Source of the DNA: Nocardioides sp.
GTDB taxonomy: Bacteria; Actinomycetota; Actinomycetes; Propionibacteriales; Nocardioidaceae
DNA: 10,008 nt
Direction: 5' to 3'
Assembly: GCA_021166815.1 (NCBI GenBank)
Contig: JAJPEO010000037.1
Location: forward strand, 1 to 10,008
In this document: positions 6,137 through 10,008 of the stretch, piece by piece
How the letters are laid out: every line of letters begins with the position of its first letter
Numbering within the stretch: the first letter of the stretch is position 1
Program-made: the position numbers and the translations under genes
The notes under the pieces: generated by a model
The model's input: only the letters and a program-made list of their open reading frames with translations
What the model was told of the DNA's origin: nothing
The model's database searches: none

Positions 6137-7216
6137 GTGATTCCCGAGGACAACCGGTTCGAGAGTGACCCCGCGGAAGTCCTTCCGGAGGACCCCGGAC
6201 TGCCCGACGGGTGGTCCGCGGAGGCCCCGGACGGCTCGGATCCCGCGGTCGTCACCCGTCTGACCGCGCTGCTGCGGGCCCACGAGAGCGCCGGCCGCGG
6301 CTGGCCCGGCTCCGGCGTCGACGACGTGCTCGTGGAGGTCTCCGAGCGTGGCCTGGCCATGCGCGAGAACCTCGTGGTCCGAGACGCCGACGGGGTGATC
6401 CGGGCGTGGGGCAGCGTCCACGACCGCGCGGCGGGACGGATGCTCCTGGTCCACATCGTCGAGCGCGGCCTGCCCGAGGCCGTGGCCCGCAGCTGCTCGG
6501 ACGTCATCTTCACGTGGGCGCGGGGCCAGGCCCGCGAGGTGGGCGCGGCCCGCGGCCTGGAGGTCCAGCAGATCGACACCGGCGCCTTCGCCGAGGACGT
6601 GCGCCAGCACAAGTGGCTGGCCGACGCCGGCTTCCAGCAGGTCCGTACGTGGTGGCAGATGAGCCGCCCGGTCGTCCCCGAGGACGCCGACCTGGTGCCC
6701 GACCCGGCCCGGTGGGAGCGCAAGGGCGTGCTCTTCCGGCGCCTGGGCGGTCCGGGGCAGATGCCCGACGAGACCGACCTGCGGGCGATCCACGACGTCC
6801 TCGAGGGCGCCTTCACCGACCACTTCAACTCCCAGGAGGAGACCTTCGAGGAGTTCATCCACCGCCTGCGCGAGGACCCCGGCCACCGCTGGGACCACTG
6901 GTGGATCGCCGAGATCCTCGACGGCGACGAGCCGGAGCCGGCCGGCGCGCTCGTCGGCACCGTGAGCGAGTCAGCCACGGGGCCGGACGGTTCGTACGTC
7001 GCCTACCTCGGCGTGCTCGAGTCCGCACGCGGACGTGGCGTGGCCACGGGCCTGCTCAAGGGGATCGTCTCCGACGCCGCCGAGCGGGGCTACGACCGCG
7101 TCGGACTGGAGGTCGACGCGGACTCGCCGACGGGCGCAGACAGCCTCTACCTCGGCATGGGCTGGAAGACGAAGTACGTCACGGAGTCCTGGCACCTCGA
7201 CGTGCCGGTCGCCTGA
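6137..7216 (+). CDS. GNAT-family N-acetyltransferase with apparent tandem GNAT domains
   Basis: The 359-residue product belongs to the Gcn5-related acyl-CoA transferase superfamily; its substrate is unknown. The C-terminal half (about 215-356) is a good GNAT domain. It has a strand YVAYLGVLESA, then the acetyl-CoA pyrophosphate-binding motif A R298-G-R-G301-V-A303 followed by TGLLKGIVSDAAERG, and the usual last part GADSLYLGMGWKTKYVTESWHLDV. The N-terminal half (about 40-195) resembles a second GNAT copy, with strand/helix order ENLVVRDADGVIRAWGSV to WLADAGFQQVRTWWQMSR, but I see no R/Q-x-x-G-x-G/A loop in it, so it is probably degenerate. This two-domain plan recalls mycothiol synthase MshD, but I see nothing specific enough to assign that function. 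The GTG 6137 start is chosen from the promoter-like CACAAT 7 nt upstream. The gene is flanked by the hairpin region on one side and by convergent opuCA, 6 bp away, on the other. Confidence 0.87.
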   Translation: MIPEDNRFESDPAEVLPEDPGLPDGWSAEAPDGSDPAVVTRLTALLRAHESAGRGWPGSGVDDVLVEVSERGLAMRENLVVRDADGVIRAWGSVHDRAAGRMLLVHIVERGLPEAVARSCSDVIFTWARGQAREVGAARGLEVQQIDTGAFAEDVRQHKWLADAGFQQVRTWWQMSRPVVPEDADLVPDPARWERKGVLFRRLGGPGQMPDETDLRAIHDVLEGAFTDHFNSQEETFEEFIHRLREDPGHRWDHWWIAEILDGDEPEPAGALVGTVSESATGPDGSYVAYLGVLESARGRGVATGLLKGIVSDAAERGYDRVGLEVDADSPTGADSLYLGMGWKTKYVTESWHLDVPVA

Positions 7217-7222
7217 CGCGGC

Positions 7223-8218
7223 TCAGCGCAGGGACTCGCGCAGCGCGCGGTGCACCCCTGCCGGGGTGAGGACGCCGACGAACTGCGCGCCCCGACGCAC
7301 CCCGACGACGGGCCGGTCGTCGCGCAGCATCGCGGCGAGGGCCTCCTCGAGCGAGGAGTCGAGGTCGATCGCCGCGCCGAGCTGGCCGCCGGTGACCCCG
7401 TCGAGGGGTTCGAGCAGGTCCTCACGCAGCCGGGTGACGCTCAGGCGCCGCAGCCCGTCGGACCCGACGAAGTCGGCGACCGACTCGGTGGCGGGGCGGG
7501 CCAGCAGCTCGACGGGGGTGGCGTACTGGGCCAGGCGCCCGCCCGCCTCGAAGACCGCGACGCGGTCGCCCATCCGGATCGCCTCGTCGATGTCGTGGGT
7601 GACCAGCACGACCGTCTTGCCGAGCTCGTCCTGCAGCCGGCGGAACTCCTCCTGCAGCCGCCCGCGCACGATGGGGTCGACGGCGCCGAAGGGCTCGTCC
7701 ATGAGCAGCACCGGCGGGTTCGCCGCGAGGGCGCGGGCGACGCCGACGCGCTGCTGCTGGCCCCCGGAGAGCTCGTGGGGGTACTTCCGGGCGTACTGCC
7801 CGGGGTCGAGCCCCACCATCGCCAACAGCTCGTGGGCGCGCTCGCGCGCGGTCTGCTTCGTCTCGCCGTAGAGCAGCGGCACGGTCATGACGTTGGCCTC
7901 GATCCGCTGGTGCGGGAAGAGCCCGACCTGCTGGATGACGTAGCCGATGCCGCGCCGCAGCTCGTGAGGATCGGCGTCGGTCACGTCCTGGCCGTCGAGC
8001 CAGATCCGGCCGGTGGTGGGCTCGATGAGGCGGTTGATCATCTTGAGCGTCGTGGACTTGCCGCACCCGGACGGGCCGACCAGGCACACCATCTCGCCGC
8101 GCTGGACCTCCAGGTCGAGCGCGTGGACCGCGACCGTGCCGTCGGGGTAGGTCTTGCCGACACCCTCGAGCCGGATCATCGGCTCCGTCGCGTCGGGGCG
8201 CGAGGCGGTAGCGTCCAT
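7223..8218 (-). CDS. opuCA: Osmoprotectant (glycine betaine/choline-type) ABC importer, ATP-binding protein
   Basis: This is the ATPase that powers an OpuC/ProU-type importer for quaternary-amine osmolytes. The 331-residue protein has Walker A GPSGCGKST (48-56), Q-loop Q96 in YVIQQVGLFPH, ABC signature LSGGQQQR (150-157), Walker B VLLMDEPF (170-177; D174, E175), D-loop GAVD (178-181) and H-loop H208. IQQVGLFPHQ and VTHDIDEAIRMGDRV are typical of the glycine-betaine/proline subfamily. After VADFVGSDGLRRLS (247-260) only about 70 residues remain, forming one CBS-like unit (about 281-327, ending VVGVRRGAQFVGVLTPAGVHRAL). ProV/OpuCA proteins commonly have two CBS repeats, which sense ionic strength or cyclic-di-AMP, so the sensor is reduced here. 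The gene is on the opposite strand from its permease partners, start codons 3 bp apart. ATG 8218 has TAGGGT 6 nt upstream. The exact substrate cannot be read from sequence. Confidence 0.92.
   Translation of the reverse strand: MDATASRPDATEPMIRLEGVGKTYPDGTVAVHALDLEVQRGEMVCLVGPSGCGKSTTLKMINRLIEPTTGRIWLDGQDVTDADPHELRRGIGYVIQQVGLFPHQRIEANVMTVPLLYGETKQTARERAHELLAMVGLDPGQYARKYPHELSGGQQQRVGVARALAANPPVLLMDEPFGAVDPIVRGRLQEEFRRLQDELGKTVVLVTHDIDEAIRMGDRVAVFEAGGRLAQYATPVELLARPATESVADFVGSDGLRRLSVTRLREDLLEPLDGVTGGQLGAAIDLDSSLEEALAAMLRDDRPVVGVRRGAQFVGVLTPAGVHRALRESLR
7253..7268. repeat. Hairpin in the opuCA 3' end, possible terminator of the GNAT transcript
   Basis: CACCCC (7253-7258), loop TGCC, GGGGTG (7263-7268) form a perfect 6-bp stem, 37 nt beyond the GNAT stop and inside the last codons of opuCA. 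The 6-bp gap between the two convergent stops leaves no room for a terminator, so this hairpin could end the GNAT mRNA. There is no T-run and codon choice could explain it. Confidence 0.3.
8209..8214 (+). promoter_or_regulatory. Candidate -10 for leaderless opuCB transcript, inside opuCA codons 2-4
   Basis: TAGCGT (TANNNT) ends 7 nt before the GTG at 8222 on the plus strand. There is no Shine-Dalgarno-like sequence between it and the start codon. No good -35 was found 16-18 nt upstream. It lies entirely in opuCA coding sequence, close to the opposing element at 8225-8230. Confidence 0.45.
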
Positions 8219-8221
8219 GCG

Positions 8222-8935
8222 GTGACCCTACTCGGACAGGTGCTCGGCGCGGCCGACGAAGGACCGGCCTGCTACAGCCGCACGGTCAACGAGTGGGTGT
8301 GCGCCGACTACTTCGCCGACCGGGGCGCCGAGCTCGTCGAGGCGACGCAGCAGCACCTGCTCATCACGGTCCTCTCGGTCCTCGCCGGGGTGGCGCTCGC
8401 CTTCCCCCTCGCGCTGCTGGCGCGACGCCTGCCGCGGCTGGAGTCCCTGCTGCTCGGCACCGCCACCGCGTTGTACGCCGTGCCGTCGCTGGCCCTGCTC
8501 CCGCTCCTGGTGCCGTTCACCGGGCTGAGCATGACGACGGTGGTGATCGGGCTGGCGCTGTACGCCCTCACCGTCTTGGTCCGAGCGTTCCTGGAGGGCC
8601 TGCGCTCGGTCCCTGCCGACGTCGTGGAGTCGGCACGCGGGCTGGGGTACGCCCCCTGGCAGCGGCTGTGGCGCATCGAGCTGCCGCTGGCGCTGCCGGT
8701 CGTGATGGCCGGCCTGCGGGTCGCAACGGTCTCGACGGTGGCGCTGACGACGATCGGCGCGATCGTCGCCTACGGTGGCCTGGGCAACCTCATCCTGGGT
8801 GGTGTCGAGACCGCGTTCCGGGCCCAGCTGCTCTCGGCGTCGGTGCTGTGCGTGGTGATCGCGGTGGTGCTGGACGCGGTGCTCGTCGGGCTGCAGCGCT
8901 GGCTCACGCCGTGGGCCCGGGGGAGGGCGGCATGA
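8222..8935 (+). CDS. opuCB: Osmoprotectant ABC importer, permease subunit (OpuCB-like)
   Basis: One of two membrane subunits forming the channel of the OpuC-type importer. The 237-residue protein begins with about 45 mostly hydrophilic residues, including C17 and C27 in CYSRTVNEWVCADYF. Five or six membrane helices follow, the first at about 46-67. The cytoplasmic EAA loop that docks on the ATPase is clear: VPADVVESARGLGYAPWQRLWRIELP (130-155), with E136, G142 and I152-E-L-P155. Loop and later helices (VALTTIGAIVAYGGLGNLILGG) match the ProW/OpuCB permease family. GTG 8222 is chosen because it is the first in-frame start to the right of the opuCA ATG and has a TANNNT hexamer 7 nt before it. 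An earlier start would run through opuCA. The stop overlaps the next permease gene (ATGA). The substrate is probably glycine betaine, choline or a related compound; which one is inference. Confidence 0.92.
   Translation: MTLLGQVLGAADEGPACYSRTVNEWVCADYFADRGAELVEATQQHLLITVLSVLAGVALAFPLALLARRLPRLESLLLGTATALYAVPSLALLPLLVPFTGLSMTTVVIGLALYALTVLVRAFLEGLRSVPADVVESARGLGYAPWQRLWRIELPLALPVVMAGLRVATVSTVALTTIGAIVAYGGLGNLILGGVETAFRAQLLSASVLCVVIAVVLDAVLVGLQRWLTPWARGRAA
8225..8230 (-). promoter_or_regulatory. Candidate -10 for leaderless opuCA transcript, covering opuCB codons 2-3
   Basis: Read on the minus strand, TAGGGT (8230 to 8225) ends 6 nt before the opuCA ATG at 8218. It is the same hexamer and spacing as found before the coiled-coil gene at 5394. 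It coincides exactly with codons 2 and 3 of opuCB. No convincing -35 was seen. Confidence 0.5.
8922..8926 (+). promoter_or_regulatory. Shine-Dalgarno sequence of the second permease gene
   Basis: GGAGG at 8922-8926 lies 5 nt before ATG 8932, inside the 3' end of opuCB. Together with the ATGA overlap it indicates coupled translation of the two permeases. Confidence 0.8.
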
Positions 8936-9666
8936 GCGTCGTCGCCGACACCTGGCGCTACCTCACCGACCCTGCCCACTGGACCGGGGACGGCGGCATG
9001 CTGGACCTGCTCGGCGAGCAGCTGCTGCTCTCGGTGACGGCTCTGGCCCTCGCCCTGGTGGTCGGCCTGCCGGTCGCCCTGTGGCTGGGCCACCTCGGCC
9101 GCGGCGGCTTCCTGGCGATCAACATCTCCAACGTCGGGCGCGCGGTGCCGACGTTCGCGCTGCTGGCGCTGCTGGTGGTGGCCGACTGGCCCGGTACGGC
9201 CTCCTTCGGGCCCTACGGCCGCGCGGGGCTGGCGACGCTGGTCGCGCTCGCCCTGTTCGCGCTGCCGCCCATCATCACGAACTCCTACGTCGCCGTCCGC
9301 GAGGTGCCGGCCGAGCTGAAGGAGGCCGCGCGCGGCATGGGGATGACCCGCTGGCAGCGCTTCCGCCGCGTGGAGCTGCCCCTGGCCCTGCCGCTGGTGG
9401 CGAGCGGCGTCCGCCTCGCGCTGGTCCAGGTGTGGGCGACAGCGACCATCGCCGCCATGGTCGCCGGCCCCGGCCTGGGGCGCGTGATCACCGACGGGTT
9501 CTACCGCTCCAACTACGCCAAGGGCATCGCCGGGGCGCTCGTCGTGGCGGCCGTCGCCCTGGCGCTGGAGGGGCTCGCGTCGCTCGGCCAGCGCGCGGTC
9601 ACGCCCGCCCACGTCGAGACAGATCCCCACAAGGGTGGTCGCGCGGGAGCCGGGGTCACGCCATAG
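8932..9666 (+). CDS. opuCD: Osmoprotectant ABC importer, permease subunit (OpuCD-like)
   Basis: The second membrane subunit of the importer, 244 residues. A short amphipathic N terminus (LTDPAHWTGDGGMLDLLGEQLLLS) leads into helices at about 31-53 and 71-84, then 97-116, with more helices after the loop. The EAA loop is EVPAELKEAARGMGMTRWQRFRRVELP (124-150), with E131-A-A133, G137 and V147-E-L-P150. The segment AINISNVGRAVPTFALLAL is typical of OpuC/ProW permeases. The following GPGLGRVITDGF matches the conserved G-rich stretch near the last helices. It ends in a hydrophilic tail (about 221-244) of low complexity, which overlaps the promoter-like CATAGT of the next gene. It shares a 4-bp overlap and a strong GGAGG with opuCB, so the two should be made together, probably as a heterodimeric channel. 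The family is secure; the OpuCB/OpuCD naming follows gene order. Confidence 0.92.
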   Translation: MSVVADTWRYLTDPAHWTGDGGMLDLLGEQLLLSVTALALALVVGLPVALWLGHLGRGGFLAINISNVGRAVPTFALLALLVVADWPGTASFGPYGRAGLATLVALALFALPPIITNSYVAVREVPAELKEAARGMGMTRWQRFRRVELPLALPLVASGVRLALVQVWATATIAAMVAGPGLGRVITDGFYRSNYAKGIAGALVVAAVALALEGLASLGQRAVTPAHVETDPHKGGRAGAGVTP

Positions 9667-9667
9667 T
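9662..9667 (+). promoter_or_regulatory. Candidate -10 for leaderless start of the binding-protein gene
   Basis: CATAGT (9662-9667) has the A2 and T6 of TANNNT and lies 7 nt before ATG 9675. It overlaps the opuCD stop TAG (9664-9666). No AGGAGG-like sequence precedes the ATG, so the binding protein may have its own transcript in addition to read-through from the permease genes. Confidence 0.4.
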
Positions 9668-9674
9668 GGGTCCC

Positions 9675-10008
9675 ATGCGCCTTCGACTCCTCGCCGTTGC
9701 CAGTGTCGCCGCCCTCGCCCTCGCCGGGTGCGCCGGCGACGACCTCGACACCGATGGCGGCCCCGAGGGTGGCGCCGAGAAGGGTGTCGTACGCATCTCG
9801 GGACAGGCGTTCCCCGAGGCCGAGCTGATGGCCGAGATGTACTCCCAGCTGCTCGAGGCCGACGGCTTCGACCCCGAGGTCAAGCTGGTCACCGCGCGCG
9901 ACGCCTACATGTCGACCTTCCCGCGCAGCATCGACGTCGTTCCGGAGTACACCGGCGGCATCGTCGAGTTCCTCAACACCACCGCCAACGGGGCCGACGC
10001 CGAGCCGC
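9675..10008 (+). CDS. opuCC: Osmoprotectant-binding lipoprotein of the ABC importer, N-terminal part (3' end outside window)
   Basis: The first 111 codons of the extracellular solute-binding subunit; the frame is open to the right window edge. It begins with a lipoprotein signal peptide: MRLR, a hydrophobic stretch, then the lipobox L16-A-G-C19, so C19 should be lipid-modified and anchor the protein outside the membrane. An acidic/Gly linker (about 20-36) follows. The mature domain starts with VVRISGQAFPEAELMAEMYSQLLEADGFDPEVKLVTARDAYMSTFPRSIDVVPEYTGGIVEFLN. The F-x-E-x-x-(L/I)-(M/L)-A-x-M-Y pattern and (I)DV-x-PEYTG are hallmarks of OpuAC/OpuCC-type glycine-betaine/choline-binding proteins (SBP_bac family of the QAT transporters). 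It lies 8 bp after opuCD. ATG 9675 is the only start that gives a correct signal peptide. Ligand-binding aromatic residues lie mostly further on, so the substrate cannot be judged. Confidence 0.92.
   Translation, partial: MRLRLLAVASVAALALAGCAGDDLDTDGGPEGGAEKGVVRISGQAFPEAELMAEMYSQLLEADGFDPEVKLVTARDAYMSTFPRSIDVVPEYTGGIVEFLNTTANGADAEP

Overview
The window reads as chromosome of a high-GC actinobacterium. G+C is strongly skewed, codon third positions are almost all G or C, and GTG starts with 4-bp stop/start overlaps are common. The order hpt - ftsH - folE - folP - folB - folK - DUF3180 is the arrangement known from Mycobacterium and many other Actinobacteria. Protein flavour suggests Nocardioides or a relative (Propionibacteriales); that is a guess from recall, not a search.

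Left part (1-5384): the 3' end of hpt (purine salvage) is followed by a 124-bp gap. Then come the membrane protease gene ftsH and four folate genes: GTP cyclohydrolase I (folE), dihydropteroate synthase (folP), dihydroneopterin aldolase (folB) and HPPK (folK), then a four-helix DUF3180 membrane protein. From ftsH to DUF3180 every junction is a 4- or 8-bp overlap, so this looks like one translationally coupled operon. The four fol enzymes cover GTP to dihydropteroate, except for removal of phosphates from dihydroneopterin triphosphate and supply of p-aminobenzoate, which are not encoded here.

Middle part (5385-7216): an unrecognised membrane-anchored coiled-coil protein, a 146-bp gap with a strong 16-bp-arm inverted repeat, and a GNAT acetyltransferase with an apparent second, degenerate GNAT half.

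Right part (7217-10008): an OpuC/ProU-type osmoprotectant ABC importer. The ATPase gene (opuCA-like) is on the minus strand, head to head with two permease genes (opuCB-, opuCD-like). These are followed by a lipoprotein substrate-binding gene (opuCC-like) that runs off the window end. The two divergent start codons are only 3 bp apart.

Five genes that do not overlap an upstream gene on their own strand start with RTG placed 6-7 nt after a TANNNT-like hexamer and lack a convincing Shine-Dalgarno sequence. This is the layout of leaderless transcription common in Actinobacteria. The genes are mostly ordinary; the most unusual points are the mirrored promoter pair between opuCA and opuCB, the intergenic inverted repeat at 6010-6059, and the uncharacterised coiled-coil protein. 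I saw no RNA gene, mobile element, CRISPR array or phage gene. No stretch over 300 bases lacks a gene.
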